Shown piece after piece: positions 24,033 to 34,965 of a DNA stretch of 64,000 nucleotides (positions are counted from its first letter, which is position 1; every line of letters begins with the position of its first letter). The position numbers and the translations under genes were made by a program. This stretch comes from Gottfriedia acidiceleris. GTDB lineage: Bacteria > Bacillota > Bacilli > Bacillales > Bacillaceae_G. The notes beneath the pieces were generated by a model, which saw only the letters and a program-made list of their open reading frames with translations, was not told where the DNA came from and made no database searches. The DNA lies in contig NZ_CP096034.1 of NCBI RefSeq assembly GCF_023115465.1, positions 124,001-188,000 on the forward strand, given 5' to 3'.

Positions 24033-25337
24033 ATGTTCCGGACAATCTCCAACTTTATGCGCATTGCAGATATTAGAAAAAAAATATTCTTTACGTTATT
24101 AATGTTAATTGTATTTCGTATTGGAACGTTTATACCTGTTCCAAACGTCAACGCCGATGTATTAGCATCTCAAGATAGCTCAAGCATCTTTGGGGTACTA
24201 AACACATTCGGTGGAGGAGCTCTTAAACAGTTCTCGATTTTTGCAATGGGTATAATGCCTTACATTACTGCTTCAATCATTATTCAGTTACTTCAAATGG
24301 ACGTTGTTCCGAAGTTAACTGAATGGTCGAAGCAAGGTGAGATTGGTCGACGTAAATTGACTCAACTGACTAGATACATCACAATTATTCTTGGATTCGT
24401 AGAAGCAATTGGATTATCAATCAGTATGAATAATATTACTGGCGGAATGTTAATTGAAAATCCAGGTTGGTCAACCTATCTTTATATAGCAATTGTACTA
24501 ACAGCTGGAACATCTTTCTTATTGTGGTTAGGTGAGCAGATTACTGCTAAAGGTGTAGGGAACGGTATATCAGTTATCATCTTTGGTGGTATAGTTGCTG
24601 CTATACCTAATACATTAAGTCAAGTTTATCAGCAACAATTTAAAGGTGCTGGTGACGCGCTATTTTTAAACATCGTGAAAGTTGGCCTAGTGTTTTTAGT
24701 TTTACTATTAGTAATCGTAGCTGTAATTTACATCCAACAAGCTAATCGTAAAATTCCAATTCAATATGCTAAACGTAACAATGGTAATAATAGCTATGTC
24801 GGAGGACAATCTACTCACTTGCCATTAAAAGTAAATGGCGCTGGGGTTATTCCGGTAATCTTCGCTGTTTCATTTTTAATTACTCCTTCAACAATTGCAT
24901 CGTTCTTACCAAGTAACAATGTGACTGAATGGATTAAAACGCATTTTACGTATAACAATCCATGGGGAATGGCATTTTATTTAATCTTGATCATTGCTTT
25001 CACATATTTTTATACTTTTGTTCAGGCTAATCCAGAGCAAATGGCTGAAAATCTTCAGAAGCAAGGTGGCTACATCCCGGGTATTCGCCCAGGTAAGAGC
25101 ACTCAAGAATATATCATTAAAGTCTTATATCGTTTAACTTTCGTAGGAGCAATTTTCTTAGCTGTCATCGCTTTATTACCAATCATATTTGGTAAATTTG
25201 CGAACTTACCACCTTCAGCTCAAATTGGAGGAACAAGTTTACTAATCGTAGTCGGAGTTGCGCTTGAAACAATGAAACAATTAGAAAGTCAGCTTGTTAA
25301 GAGAAACTACAAAGGCTTTATTAAAGAACGAGCATAG
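24033..25337 (+). CDS. secY: Protein translocase channel subunit SecY
   Basis: The pore subunit of the SecYEG translocon (434 aa) in the cytoplasmic membrane, with ten predicted hydrophobic membrane spans. It begins MFRTISNFMRIADIRKKIFF, and the second SecY signature region (TYFYTFVQANPEQMAENLQK, cytoplasmic loop) plus GKSTQEYI are clear. The SD (GAGGTG) lies within the end of rplO, so the two are translationally coupled. Confidence 0.98.
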   Translation: MFRTISNFMRIADIRKKIFFTLLMLIVFRIGTFIPVPNVNADVLASQDSSSIFGVLNTFGGGALKQFSIFAMGIMPYITASIIIQLLQMDVVPKLTEWSKQGEIGRRKLTQLTRYITIILGFVEAIGLSISMNNITGGMLIENPGWSTYLYIAIVLTAGTSFLLWLGEQITAKGVGNGISVIIFGGIVAAIPNTLSQVYQQQFKGAGDALFLNIVKVGLVFLVLLLVIVAVIYIQQANRKIPIQYAKRNNGNNSYVGGQSTHLPLKVNGAGVIPVIFAVSFLITPSTIASFLPSNNVTEWIKTHFTYNNPWGMAFYLILIIAFTYFYTFVQANPEQMAENLQKQGGYIPGIRPGKSTQEYIIKVLYRLTFVGAIFLAVIALLPIIFGKFANLPPSAQIGGTSLLIVVGVALETMKQLESQLVKRNYKGFIKERA

Positions 25338-25374
25338 GGAAATGCATAATTCCCTATTGCTCACCTAATTTTGA

Positions 25375-26037
<663 letters not shown>

Positions 26038-26139
26038 TAATTGAACGATAAGATCGTCGTTCCTTGTGTATGACGTATTGTTGTTTCGTCAAAACTGATA
26101 CTGTTATTAAAGCTTAAACATAGCTTTGCTTGGAACGAT

Positions 26140-26148
26140 TGATATAAT
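26140..26148 (+). promoter_or_regulatory. Extended -10 promoter candidate upstream of infA
   Basis: TGATATAAT is an extended -10 element 117 nt upstream of the infA start; no good -35 is visible at 17 nt. The gap 26038-26264 otherwise holds a short inverted repeat (GAACGA / TCGTTC at about 26043-26062) and no gene. Confidence 0.5.
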
Positions 26149-26264
26149 ATAGGTCTTTAGTAGGCCAAAAAATCTCCAACATATCAGAGCACTTTGGCTT
26201 AATGTTCCTAAGCGTATGTTTGCCTACAAGCAAGCTACTGATTTGAAGAAAGGAGAATGCCCTA

Positions 26265-26635
<371 letters not shown>

Positions 26636-26656
26636 TAAAGAAGGAGGTGCACTAGA

Positions 26657-27022
26657 ATGGCTCGTATTGCTGGTGTAGATATTCCTCGCGATAAACGCGT
26701 GGTTGTTTCTTTAACTTATGTATACGGAATCGGTCGTGCAACTTCTGAAAAAATCTTAGCTGAAGCTGGTATTTCAGAAGACACTCGTGTACGTGATTTA
26801 ACAGAAGAAGAATTAGGTAAAATTCGTGAATTAATCGATAAGTTGAAAGTTGAAGGGGATCTTCGTCGTGAAGTTTCTTTAAACATTAAACGTTTAATCG
26901 AAATCGGTTCATATCGTGGTATTCGCCACCGTCGTAGCTTACCTGTTCGTGGTCAAAACACTAAAAACAATGCTCGTACTCGTAAAGGCCCACGCCGTAC
27001 AGTAGCGAACAAAAAGAAATAA
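26657..27022 (+). CDS. rpsM: Ribosomal protein S13
   Basis: S13 (121 aa) bridges the 30S head to the 50S and contacts P-site tRNA. It begins [20 protein letters not shown] and has the [20 protein letters not shown] signature and a basic tail. AAGGAGGTG upstream. Confidence 0.98.
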   Translation: MARIAGVDIPRDKRVVVSLTYVYGIGRATSEKILAEAGISEDTRVRDLTEEELGKIRELIDKLKVEGDLRREVSLNIKRLIEIGSYRGIRHRRSLPVRGQNTKNNARTRKGPRRTVANKKK

Positions 27023-27036
27023 TATTTTTTAAGTAA

Positions 27037-27441
<405 letters not shown>

Positions 27442-27607
27442 TTTGTCTGTATAAGTTTTCAAAAATTGTCTATAATGGATTATGATATATGTTTGGCAAA
27501 TATTAACAGACATCTCTTGTTGTGCACAATTAGGAACTGCCTAATAGGGACTTTCGGTTAGCTTGGTCTAACCGAGGGTTTCGACGTTTTGAAGGAGGGT
27601 TTAAAAA

Positions 27608-28552
27608 ATGATTGAAATCGAAAAGCCGAAAATCGAAACGGTTGAGATCAGTGACGATTCCAAATATGGTAAATTCGTTATTGAACCACTTGAGCGTGGA
27701 TATGGTACAACGCTAGGTAACTCCTTACGTCGTATCCTTTTATCCTCACTTCCTGGTGCCGCTGTAACTGCTATTCAAATTGATGGCGTGTTACATGAGT
27801 TCTCTACAGTTGAAGGTGTTGTAGAAGACGTTACAACAATTATCCTTAATGTTAAAAAACTTGCTCTGAAAATTTATTCAGACGAAGAAAAAACATTAGA
27901 AATTGATGTACGCGGTGAGGGGCCAATTACTGCAGCCGATATTACGCATGATAGCGATGTTGAAGTTCTAAATCCAGATCTTCATATTGCAACTCTTGCT
28001 AAAGATGCTCATTTACGTATGCGTCTAACTGCTAGACGTGGACGTGGATACATCCCTGCAGATGGTAACAAAAGAGAGGATCAAGCAATAGGTGTTATTC
28101 CTATCGACTCGATTTACACTCCAGTGTCTCGTGTCACATACCAAGTTGAAAATACACGTGTGGGACAGGTTTCAAATTTCGATAAGTTAACACTTGATGT
28201 TTGGACTGACGGAAGTATTGGACCAAAGGATGCTATCGCACTAGGTTCAAAAATTCTTACTGAACACTTAAACATTTTTGTAGGTTTAACTGACGAAGCT
28301 AAAAATGCAGAAATCATGGTCGAAAAAGAAGAAGATCAAAAAGATAAAGTCCTTGAAATGACGATTGAAGAACTTGATCTTTCTGTTCGTTCATATAACT
28401 GCTTAAAGCGAGCTGGTATTAATACTGTACAAGAGCTTGCGAATAAGACAGAAGAAGACATGATGAAAGTACGTAACTTAGGTCGTAAGTCTTTAGAAGA
28501 AGTAAAACATAAGTTAGAAGAGTTAGGTCTTGGCCTACGTAAAGAAGACTGA
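27608..28552 (+). CDS. rpoA: RNA polymerase alpha subunit
   Basis: Alpha (314 aa) dimerises to nucleate RNA polymerase assembly. The N-terminal domain shows [20 protein letters not shown] at about residues 32-51. The C-terminal domain (about 245-314) with [20 protein letters not shown] and [11 protein letters not shown] binds UP elements and activators. GAAGGAGGG precedes the ATG. Confidence 0.98.
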   Translation: MIEIEKPKIETVEISDDSKYGKFVIEPLERGYGTTLGNSLRRILLSSLPGAAVTAIQIDGVLHEFSTVEGVVEDVTTIILNVKKLALKIYSDEEKTLEIDVRGEGPITAADITHDSDVEVLNPDLHIATLAKDAHLRMRLTARRGRGYIPADGNKREDQAIGVIPIDSIYTPVSRVTYQVENTRVGQVSNFDKLTLDVWTDGSIGPKDAIALGSKILTEHLNIFVGLTDEAKNAEIMVEKEEDQKDKVLEMTIEELDLSVRSYNCLKRAGINTVQELANKTEEDMMKVRNLGRKSLEEVKHKLEELGLGLRKED

Positions 28553-28636
28553 TTGTAGCTTCGATAAAGGGAGAGGCGTTCTCTTCATGTCTATATGACC
28601 CAATTTTGATACTACTTACAAAGGAGGGAACTAGAA

Positions 28637-28999
28637 ATGGGATACAGAAAATTAGGACGTACTAGCTCACAACGTAAAGCTATGTTACGTGACTTAGCTA
28701 CTGATTTAATTATCAACGAACGTATTCAAACAACTGAGACTCGTGCGAAGGAGTTACGTTCTGTTGTTGAAAAAATGATTACATTAGGTAAACGTGGAGA
28801 CTTACACGCTCGTCGTCTAGCTGCTGCTTACATCCGTAATGAAGTTGCTAACGCTGAAAACGGTCAAGACGCTTTACAAAAATTATTTGCTGACATCGCT
28901 CCTCGTTACACTGAGCGTCAAGGTGGATACACTCGTATCGCAAAAATTGGTCCTCGTCGCGGAGACGCAGCACCAATGGTTGTTATCGAATTAGTTTAA
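28637..28999 (+). CDS. rplQ: Ribosomal protein L17
   Basis: L17 (120 aa), near the tunnel exit. It begins [20 protein letters not shown] and ends [23 protein letters not shown] upstream. It is the last gene of the S10-spc-alpha cluster, followed by a terminator. Confidence 0.98.
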   Translation: MGYRKLGRTSSQRKAMLRDLATDLIINERIQTTETRAKELRSVVEKMITLGKRGDLHARRLAAAYIRNEVANAENGQDALQKLFADIAPRYTERQGGYTRIAKIGPRRGDAAPMVVIELV

Positions 29000-29010
29000 T
29001 ATTCGAATAC

Positions 29011-29055
29011 AAAAGGGCTCGACGTTTCTTGTAAACATGTCGTTGCCCTTTTTTT
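29011..29055 (+). terminator. Terminator after rplQ
   Basis: AAAAGGGC pairs with GCCCTTTT around an inner CGAC / GTCG stem, followed by seven T residues. Confidence 0.85.
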
Positions 29056-29112
29056 CTGTTTACTTTTAGACTATTATATATCTATAAACAATGAGAAATT
29101 ATAGGTGAACAA

Positions 29113-29955
29113 ATGAGAAAAGATAGTATTAAAGTAGATAACATCTCTTTTAAATATCCACAGGCACAATCAAATGCAATTCATTCTGTATCATTCAATA
29201 TAAAAGAAAATGAATGGATCGCTATTGTAGGTAGAAACGGATCAGGAAAGTCAACATTAGCTAAACTTTTAAATGGACTAATATTACCTGAAGAGGGCCA
29301 AATTGTGATTGATGAGGAAATTAGCTTATCAGAAAAAACAATATGGGACGTGCGAAAGAAAATAGCGATGGTATTTCAAAATCCTGATAATCAGTTTGTA
29401 GGTACAACCGTAATAGACGATATTGCATTTGGATTAGAGAACCATGGAATAGAGAAAAAAGAAATGGATCGTCGAATTGAAGAAGTTTTAAACATTGTTA
29501 ATATGAACGAATTTGTGCTCCATGAGCCACACTCTCTTTCTGGTGGCCAAAAACAAAGAGTAGCAATAGCAGGAGCATTAGCAATTCAACCTAGTATTTT
29601 AATATTGGATGAAGCTACATCGATGCTAGATCCTTTCGGTAGAAAAGAAGTAATCGAGACAATACGTGATTTACATAAAGATATTAATATGACTGTTATT
29701 TCAATTACTCATGATATAGAAGAAGCAATACATGCAGACCGTATTTTAATTATGCATGATGGTCATTTAATTCAAAGTGTAACTCCAGAAGAACTTTTAA
29801 AAACAGAGTTTTCTCTAGAGTCGCTTGGATTAGCATCTCCCTTTACAAATAACCTTTCTAGTTTATTAATCGAAAAAGGTTTACCTTTAAGACAAGACCA
29901 TCTAGAGCAAGAAAGCTTGGTGAGCGAATTATGCAAATTACTTTTGAAAAAGTAG
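29113..29955 (+). CDS. ecfA1: ECF transporter ATPase EcfA1
   Basis: One of two ABC ATPases (280 aa) powering energy-coupling-factor vitamin/metal uptake. Walker A GRNGSGKST is near residues 37-45, signature LSGGQKQRVAIAGAL near 140-154 and Walker B ILILDEATSMLD after it. The substrate-binding S-component is not encoded nearby; class II ECF modules share EcfA1A2T among several. The ORF overlaps ecfA2 by 25 nt. Confidence 0.95.
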   Translation: MRKDSIKVDNISFKYPQAQSNAIHSVSFNIKENEWIAIVGRNGSGKSTLAKLLNGLILPEEGQIVIDEEISLSEKTIWDVRKKIAMVFQNPDNQFVGTTVIDDIAFGLENHGIEKKEMDRRIEEVLNIVNMNEFVLHEPHSLSGGQKQRVAIAGALAIQPSILILDEATSMLDPFGRKEVIETIRDLHKDINMTVISITHDIEEAIHADRILIMHDGHLIQSVTPEELLKTEFSLESLGLASPFTNNLSSLLIEKGLPLRQDHLEQESLVSELCKLLLKK

Positions 29956-30797
29956 GCTATACTTATCAGCCGAAGACACCTTTTGAGCATCGTGCTCTTT
30001 ATGATATTGATGTTACGATCCCAGATGGGTCATATTATGCTGTAATTGGTCACACAGGCTCAGGTAAATCTACTTTTCTGCAACATTTAAATGGCCTCTT
30101 ACAACCAACAGAGGGCATCGCCAAAATAGACGATATTACCCTTTTATCAGATAAGAAAAACAAGAATTTAAAATCATTAAGAAAAAAAGTAGGATTAGTT
30201 TTTCAGTTTCCTGAGCAGCAATTATTTGAAGAAACTGTAGAGAAAGATATTTGCTTTGGTCCAATGAATTTTGGTGTATCTCAAGATGAAGCAAAAAAAA
30301 GAGCTAAAGATTTAATTGAAAAAGTAGGATTAAGTGAAGAATATTTAATGAAGTCACCATTTGAACTAAGTGGTGGGCAAATGAGAAGGGTTGCTATTGC
30401 AGGTGTTTTAGCAATGGAGCCAGAAGTTTTAGTTTTGGATGAACCAACTGCTGGTCTTGATCCAAGTGGTCAAAAAGCGCTAATGGATATGTTTTACGAA
30501 TTGCATAAAGAAAAGGGCCTGACGATCATTTTGGTGACGCATAGCATGGAAGATGCAGCGAGATATGCTGATACAATCCATGTGCTTCAAAAAGGGACTA
30601 CGTATTTAAAGGGAAGCCCTTTAGAAGTGTTCTCATATGAAAAGGAACTAGAGGAAATTGGATTACAAATTCCACTTTCTTTAAAATTCCACCAAGAACT
30701 AAATCAAAAATTAGGCATTAATGACAAAGCTACAAGTTTAACAATCGAACAACTCGCAAATTATATAGCGAATCTTTATAATGGGGAAACAAAATGA
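29931..30797 (+). CDS. ecfA2: ECF transporter ATPase EcfA2
   Basis: The second ABC ATPase (288 aa) of the ECF module. Walker A GHTGSGKSTFLQ, signature LSGGQMRRVAIAGVLA, Walker B VLVLDEPTAGLDP and switch His in THSMEDA are intact. It starts inside the end of ecfA1 (SD GGTGAG) and its stop overlaps the ecfT start (ATGA), so the three genes are translationally coupled. Confidence 0.95.
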   Translation: MQITFEKVGYTYQPKTPFEHRALYDIDVTIPDGSYYAVIGHTGSGKSTFLQHLNGLLQPTEGIAKIDDITLLSDKKNKNLKSLRKKVGLVFQFPEQQLFEETVEKDICFGPMNFGVSQDEAKKRAKDLIEKVGLSEEYLMKSPFELSGGQMRRVAIAGVLAMEPEVLVLDEPTAGLDPSGQKALMDMFYELHKEKGLTIILVTHSMEDAARYADTIHVLQKGTTYLKGSPLEVFSYEKELEEIGLQIPLSLKFHQELNQKLGINDKATSLTIEQLANYIANLYNGETK

Positions 30798-31588
30798 ATA
30801 GTCTAATTATCGGAAAATATATTCCAGTCGATTCACTTATTCATCGTCTAGATGCTAGAGCAAAACTTCTTACAATGTTCATTTTTATTTGTATCGTTTT
30901 CTTAGCAAATAATTTTATAACATACGGTATTTTATTTTTATTTTCAATTGTAACAGTATTGTTATCAAGAGTACCTCTTAATTATTATTTAAAAGGATTA
31001 AGAGCAATCTGGTTGTTAGCATTGTTTACGTTTTTATTGCATGTTTTTACAAATAAAGAGGGACCACTAATTTATCATTTTGGATGGGTCGAAATTCATA
31101 AAGAAGGAATTATTCAAGGTATTTATATATCTTTGAGATTTTTTCTTTTAGTTTCAATTACTACCTTACTAACATTAACAACAAATCCAATCGAAATTAC
31201 CGATGGACTTGAGTCATTATTTAACCCATTTAAACGGTTTGGTCTACCAGTGCATGAAATGGCTTTAATGATGTCAATTTCACTACGATTTATTCCAACG
31301 CTTATGGAAGAGACTGAAAAGATTATGAAGGCACAATCGTCTCGAGGAGTGGATTTCTCTTCAGGACCTATAAAAGACAGGTTAAAAGCATTAGTTTCTT
31401 TACTTGTTCCATTATTTATTCATTCATTTAAACGAGCTGAGGACTTAGCAGTTGCGATGGAAGCTAGAGGTTACCAAGGCGGAGATGGAAGATCAAAGTT
31501 TCGTATTATGAAGTGGCATTTACGGGATACAGCATGTTTTGTTGTATTATTAATATTATTTTTACTATTATTGTTTTTACGTAAGTAA
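30794..31588 (+). CDS. ecfT: ECF transporter transmembrane subunit EcfT
   Basis: The 264-aa membrane scaffold that couples ATPase motion to the S-component. It begins MNSLIIGKYIPVDSLIHRLD, has several hydrophobic spans, and carries coupling-helix motifs with Ala-Arg-Gly signatures (AQSSRG near 180 and MEARGY near 220). It is followed 12 nt later by truA. Confidence 0.94.
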   Translation: MNSLIIGKYIPVDSLIHRLDARAKLLTMFIFICIVFLANNFITYGILFLFSIVTVLLSRVPLNYYLKGLRAIWLLALFTFLLHVFTNKEGPLIYHFGWVEIHKEGIIQGIYISLRFFLLVSITTLLTLTTNPIEITDGLESLFNPFKRFGLPVHEMALMMSISLRFIPTLMEETEKIMKAQSSRGVDFSSGPIKDRLKALVSLLVPLFIHSFKRAEDLAVAMEARGYQGGDGRSKFRIMKWHLRDTACFVVLLILFLLLLFLRK

Positions 31589-31600
31589 TGGAGATAATTT

Positions 31601-32344
31601 ATGAATCGAATTAAGTGTATAATATCATATGATGGCACACTATTTAATGGATACCAAGTTCAACCTAATCAGAGAACAGTCCAAACAGATTTTGAGAAGG
31701 TTCTAACAAAAATGCACAAAGGTAATCCAATAAGAATCCATGCCTCAGGTAGGACAGATACAGGGGTACACGCAGTAGGACAAGTAATACATTTTGATAG
31801 TGAATACGCCCTTCAACCAGAGCAATGGAAAAGAGCATTAAATGCACAATTACCTAAAGATATTAATGTTAGATTTGTAGAGATTGTTGATGATAATTTT
31901 CATTCTAGATTTGACGTCGTTCGGAAAGAATACCGTTATTTTATTTGGAATGAAAAAGACGAAAATGTTTTTTCTAGAAACCATCATTATTTTTTTCCTT
32001 TTGATCTAAATATTGTTAAAATGCAAGAAGCATTAGATTGCTTACTAGGTACACATGATTTTAGTTCATTTTGTGCCTCAAATACGGATATTAAGGACAA
32101 AGTACGAACGATTTATAAAGGAAGTATTAATAAAACAGATCAGGGGATTGTCATCGCTCTTGAAGGAAATGGTTTTCTTTATAATATGGTAAGAATTATT
32201 GTTGGAACATTAATTGAAGTAGGGCAAGGAAAGCGTGATGTAAAAAGCGTTAAAAACGCATTATTAGCACGTGATCGAGCCAAGGCTGGCAAGACTTCAC
32301 CGCCTAATGGGCTGTTTTTATGGAAAGTTGATTATAACAACTAA
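31601..32344 (+). CDS. truA: tRNA pseudouridine(38-40) synthase TruA
   Basis: Converts U38-U40 in the anticodon arm of tRNAs to pseudouridine. The catalytic Asp lies in HASGRTDTGVHAVGQV (about residues 46-61), the universal TruA motif, and FLYNMVRIIVGTLIEVG is in the C-terminal half. 247 aa, family length. Weak SD GGAGAT. It ends the ecf transcript, upstream of the rplM promoter. Confidence 0.96.
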   Translation: MNRIKCIISYDGTLFNGYQVQPNQRTVQTDFEKVLTKMHKGNPIRIHASGRTDTGVHAVGQVIHFDSEYALQPEQWKRALNAQLPKDINVRFVEIVDDNFHSRFDVVRKEYRYFIWNEKDENVFSRNHHYFFPFDLNIVKMQEALDCLLGTHDFSSFCASNTDIKDKVRTIYKGSINKTDQGIVIALEGNGFLYNMVRIIVGTLIEVGQGKRDVKSVKNALLARDRAKAGKTSPPNGLFLWKVDYNN

Positions 32345-32362
32345 TCCTGGTGTAACATTTGC

Positions 32363-32391
32363 TTGACATTAGAAGGTATAAAGTTTAATAT
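32363..32391 (+). promoter_or_regulatory. Sigma-A promoter of rplM-rpsI
   Basis: TTGACA (32363-32368), 17 nt, TAATAT (32386-32391), just after truA. Confidence 0.85.
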
Positions 32392-32404
32392 TAAATACGG
32401 TATT

Positions 32405-32455
32405 GTTTTAAGAACCACGATTAGCCCCGGAACCAGTCGTGTTAAAGATAAACAA
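32405..32455 (+). promoter_or_regulatory. L13 leader RNA
   Basis: The CACGA / TCGTG stem capped by TTAGCCCCGGAACCAG (core 32411-32445) matches the conserved L13 (rplM) leader of Bacillales that is believed to bind L13. Family recognition is by eye. Confidence 0.8.
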
Positions 32456-32501
32456 TAAAAACAATTTTACTTTATGTATATTGTATTAGGAGGAAAATAG
32501 A

Positions 32502-32939
32502 ATGCGCACAACTTATATGGCAAAAGCTAGCGAAGTTGAACGTAAGTGGTTCGTTGTAGACGCTGAAGGAAAAACTTTAGGTCGTCTTGCAACTGAAGTA
32601 GCTACTTTACTTCGCGGTAAGCACAAACCAACTTTCACACCACACGTTGATACAGGTGATAACGTAATCATCATCAATGCTGAGAAAGTTGAATTAACAG
32701 GAAACAAATTAAACGATAAAATTTACTACCGTCATACAATGTATGCTGGTGGTTTAAAAGAGCGTACAGCTTTAGAAATGCGTACTAACTACCCAGTTAA
32801 AATGCTTGAGTTAGCTGTTAAAGGTATGCTTCCAAAAGGACGTCTTGGACGTGCTCAAATTAAAAAGTTACACGTGTATGCTGGTAACGAGCATCCACAC
32901 CAAGCACAAAAACCAGAAGTTTACGAACTTCGCGGATAA
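32502..32939 (+). CDS. rplM: Ribosomal protein L13
   Basis: L13 (145 aa), an early 50S assembly protein. It begins [20 protein letters not shown] and contains [20 protein letters not shown] and the [20 protein letters not shown] segment. AGGAGGA upstream. 21 nt separate it from rpsI. Confidence 0.98.
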   Translation: MRTTYMAKASEVERKWFVVDAEGKTLGRLATEVATLLRGKHKPTFTPHVDTGDNVIIINAEKVELTGNKLNDKIYYRHTMYAGGLKERTALEMRTNYPVKMLELAVKGMLPKGRLGRAQIKKLHVYAGNEHPHQAQKPEVYELRG

Positions 32940-32960
32940 TTATAAAAGGAGGGCATTCAC

Positions 32961-33353
32961 ATGGCACAAGTACAATACTATGGCACAGGACGTCGTAAAA
33001 GCTCAGTAGCTCGTGTACGTTTAGTTCCTGGCGAAGGACGCGTTATCATTAACGGTCGTGATTTTGAAGATTACATCCCATTCGCTGCATTAAGAGAAGT
33101 TGTTAAACAACCACTTGTTGCAACTGAAACATTAGGTAGCTATGATATTTTAGTAAACGTTAACGGTGGTGGATACACTGGTCAAGCTGGTGCAATTCGT
33201 CACGGTATCTCAAGAGCATTATTACAAGTTGATCCTGAATACCGCGGAACTTTAAAACGCGCTGGATTATTAACTCGTGATGCACGTATGAAAGAGCGTA
33301 AAAAATACGGTCTTAAAGGTGCACGTAGAGCTCCTCAGTTCTCAAAACGTTAA
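32961..33353 (+). CDS. rpsI: Ribosomal protein S9
   Basis: S9 (130 aa), whose C-terminal tail (RRAPQFSKR) reaches the P-site tRNA anticodon. [14 protein letters not shown] near the start and [19 protein letters not shown] are diagnostic. AAGGAGGG upstream. It is the last gene of the conserved translation block; a terminator follows. Confidence 0.98.
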   Translation: MAQVQYYGTGRRKSSVARVRLVPGEGRVIINGRDFEDYIPFAALREVVKQPLVATETLGSYDILVNVNGGGYTGQAGAIRHGISRALLQVDPEYRGTLKRAGLLTRDARMKERKKYGLKGARRAPQFSKR

Positions 33354-33370
33354 TTTTTATTTATACGTTC

Positions 33371-33406
33371 AAAACTCCTCTCCACTTTGTGGACAGGAGT
33401 TTTTTA
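33371..33406 (+). terminator. Terminator after rpsI
   Basis: AAAACTCCT / AGGAGTTTT outer stem with a TCCAC / GTGGA inner stem and a T run. From here to 33581 the sequence is pyrimidine-rich on the top strand with no gene. Confidence 0.85.
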
Positions 33407-33581
33407 TTTTGTGGATTTATTTCTTCATGCGTCAATTCAGCTATTTTCAGTTCTTTCCCTTACTACACTTCCTTTTCCTATCTTCCTTTGATTATGGACA
33501 GACTTTTTCTTTTTATCTATTCCTTGTGAAATCCGCTTGACCATTTAACGTATTGAAACTTTTTATAATTATTTTAAAAGT

Positions 33582-33617
33582 GTTTGTAGGTTTTTGTATT
33601 GTTTTGTAGGTTTGCAT
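33582..33617 (+). promoter_or_regulatory. Direct-repeat array matching a GlnL-type binding site
   Basis: Four boxes at 10-bp spacing: GTTTGT (33582), TTTTGT (33592), TTTTGT (33602) and a degenerate TTGCAT (33612), separated by AGGT, ATTG and AGGT. B. subtilis GlnL is known to bind TTTTGT-N4-TTTTGT; boxes 2-3 match exactly. The array lies just upstream of a promoter with TATATT at 33644-33649 but no good -35, the layout of an activator-dependent promoter. A GlnL-like gene lies in the same cluster at 39750. Confidence 0.7.
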
Positions 33618-33648
33618 TTAGAATTAGTTATGTATTTCATTTATATAT

Positions 33649-33663
33649 TTGAAAGCGTTAACA
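33649..33663 (+). promoter_or_regulatory. CcpA-binding (cre) site upstream of the symporter gene
   Basis: TTGAAAGCGTTAACA fits the cre consensus WTGNAANCGNWNNCW at every fixed position. It sits between the presumed -10 (33644-33649) and the SD (AAGGGGG at 33663), a position typical for repression by CcpA. Confidence 0.8.
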
Positions 33664-33675
33664 AGGGGGATTTAT

Positions 33676-34947
33676 ATGAAGAAGTTTGGATTAGCTACGC
33701 AAATCTTTGTTGCTCTTATATTAGGTATTGTTGTAGGAGCTTTAGTATACGGAAATGAAAAGGCAATATCTTATATTCAACCGATTGGTGATATCTTTAT
33801 TCATTTAATTAAAATGATCGTTATGCCAATTGTAATTTCAGCTCTTGTAGTAGCTGTAGCAGGTGTTGGGGATATAAAAAAGCTAGGGAAACTTGGAGGA
33901 AAAACACTTCTTTATTTTGAAATCATTACGACGATTGCGCTTGGTATTGGAATGATTGCAGCGAATTTATTCCACCCAGGTAAAGGCGTAGATATGACTC
34001 ATTTGCAAAAAGGTGATATTTCAGCATATGAACAAACAGCAACTGCAACTCAACAAAGTGGTTTTGCAGAGACAATTGTTCATATTTTCCCGAAAAATGT
34101 GTTTGAATCAATGGCACAAGGTGATTTATTGCCAATTATTTTCTTCTCTGTTCTATTTGGTTTAGGAGTAGCAGCGATTGGTGATAAAGGAAAGCCTGTT
34201 CTTGGATTTTTTGAAGGCATTTTAGAAGCGATGTTTTGGGTTACAAATCAAGTTATGAAAACTGCTCCGTTTGGGGTTTTCGCGTTAATTGCTGTAACAG
34301 TTGCAAAGTTTGGTGTAAGTACTTTATTACCACTTGGTAAACTTGTTTTAGCTGTTTATATAACTGTAGCATTTTTTGCTATTGTTATTTTAGGTATTAA
34401 TGCTAAAATGACAGGGACGAATATTTTTACACTTATGAAGATTTTAAAGGAAGAGCTGATTCTTTCTTTTACAACAGCAAGTTCGGAAGCTGTACTTCCA
34501 AACATTATGAAAAAAATGGAAGACATGGGTTGTCCAAAAGCAATAGTATCTTTTGTAATACCGACAGGGTACTCGTTTAATTTAACGGGTTCAGCTATTT
34601 ACCAAGCTCTTGCTGCATTATTTGTTGCTCAGATGTACAATATTCACATGTCATTTATGGAGCAGGTAACATTATTATTTGTACTAATGCTTACATCAAA
34701 AGGTATGGCTGGTGTCCCTGGTGCATCGTTCGTAGTAGTACTGGCTACACTAGGTTCAATGGGATTACCTTTAGAAGGAATCGCATTAATTGCAGGTATT
34801 GATCGTATTTTAGATATGGTTCGTTCTGCAGTAAATGTATTAGGAAACTCATTAGCAGCCATTACGATGGCGAAATGGGAAGGCGAATACGATAAAGATA
34901 AAGCGCAACAATATATTGATTCGATTAAGGAGTCAAAAGTTGCGTAA
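33676..34947 (+). CDS. Dicarboxylate/amino acid:cation symporter (GltP/DctP family)
   Basis: A 423-aa secondary transporter of the DAACS (SLC1) family that imports glutamate, aspartate or C4-dicarboxylates with H+ or Na+. Multiple hydrophobic spans, the serine-rich re-entrant loop (TTASSEAVLP, about residues 267-276) and the substrate-binding helix with MAGVPGASFVV and DRILDMVRSAVNVLGN are intact. ATG 33676 is chosen for the SD AAGGGGGA; an upstream TTG at 33649 overlaps the cre site. Aspartase 18 nt downstream makes aspartate a likely substrate; fumarate/malate is equally consistent with the malic enzyme. Confidence 0.9.
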   Translation: MKKFGLATQIFVALILGIVVGALVYGNEKAISYIQPIGDIFIHLIKMIVMPIVISALVVAVAGVGDIKKLGKLGGKTLLYFEIITTIALGIGMIAANLFHPGKGVDMTHLQKGDISAYEQTATATQQSGFAETIVHIFPKNVFESMAQGDLLPIIFFSVLFGLGVAAIGDKGKPVLGFFEGILEAMFWVTNQVMKTAPFGVFALIAVTVAKFGVSTLLPLGKLVLAVYITVAFFAIVILGINAKMTGTNIFTLMKILKEELILSFTTASSEAVLPNIMKKMEDMGCPKAIVSFVIPTGYSFNLTGSAIYQALAALFVAQMYNIHMSFMEQVTLLFVLMLTSKGMAGVPGASFVVVLATLGSMGLPLEGIALIAGIDRILDMVRSAVNVLGNSLAAITMAKWEGEYDKDKAQQYIDSIKESKVA

Positions 34948-34965
34948 AGATGGGAGAAAAAACAA

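Noticed and set aside
33319-33540. 73-residue frame overlapping the end of rpsI and the following gap
   Set aside because: It is out of frame with rpsI, crosses a terminator, has no SD and follows only from pyrimidine-rich sequence.
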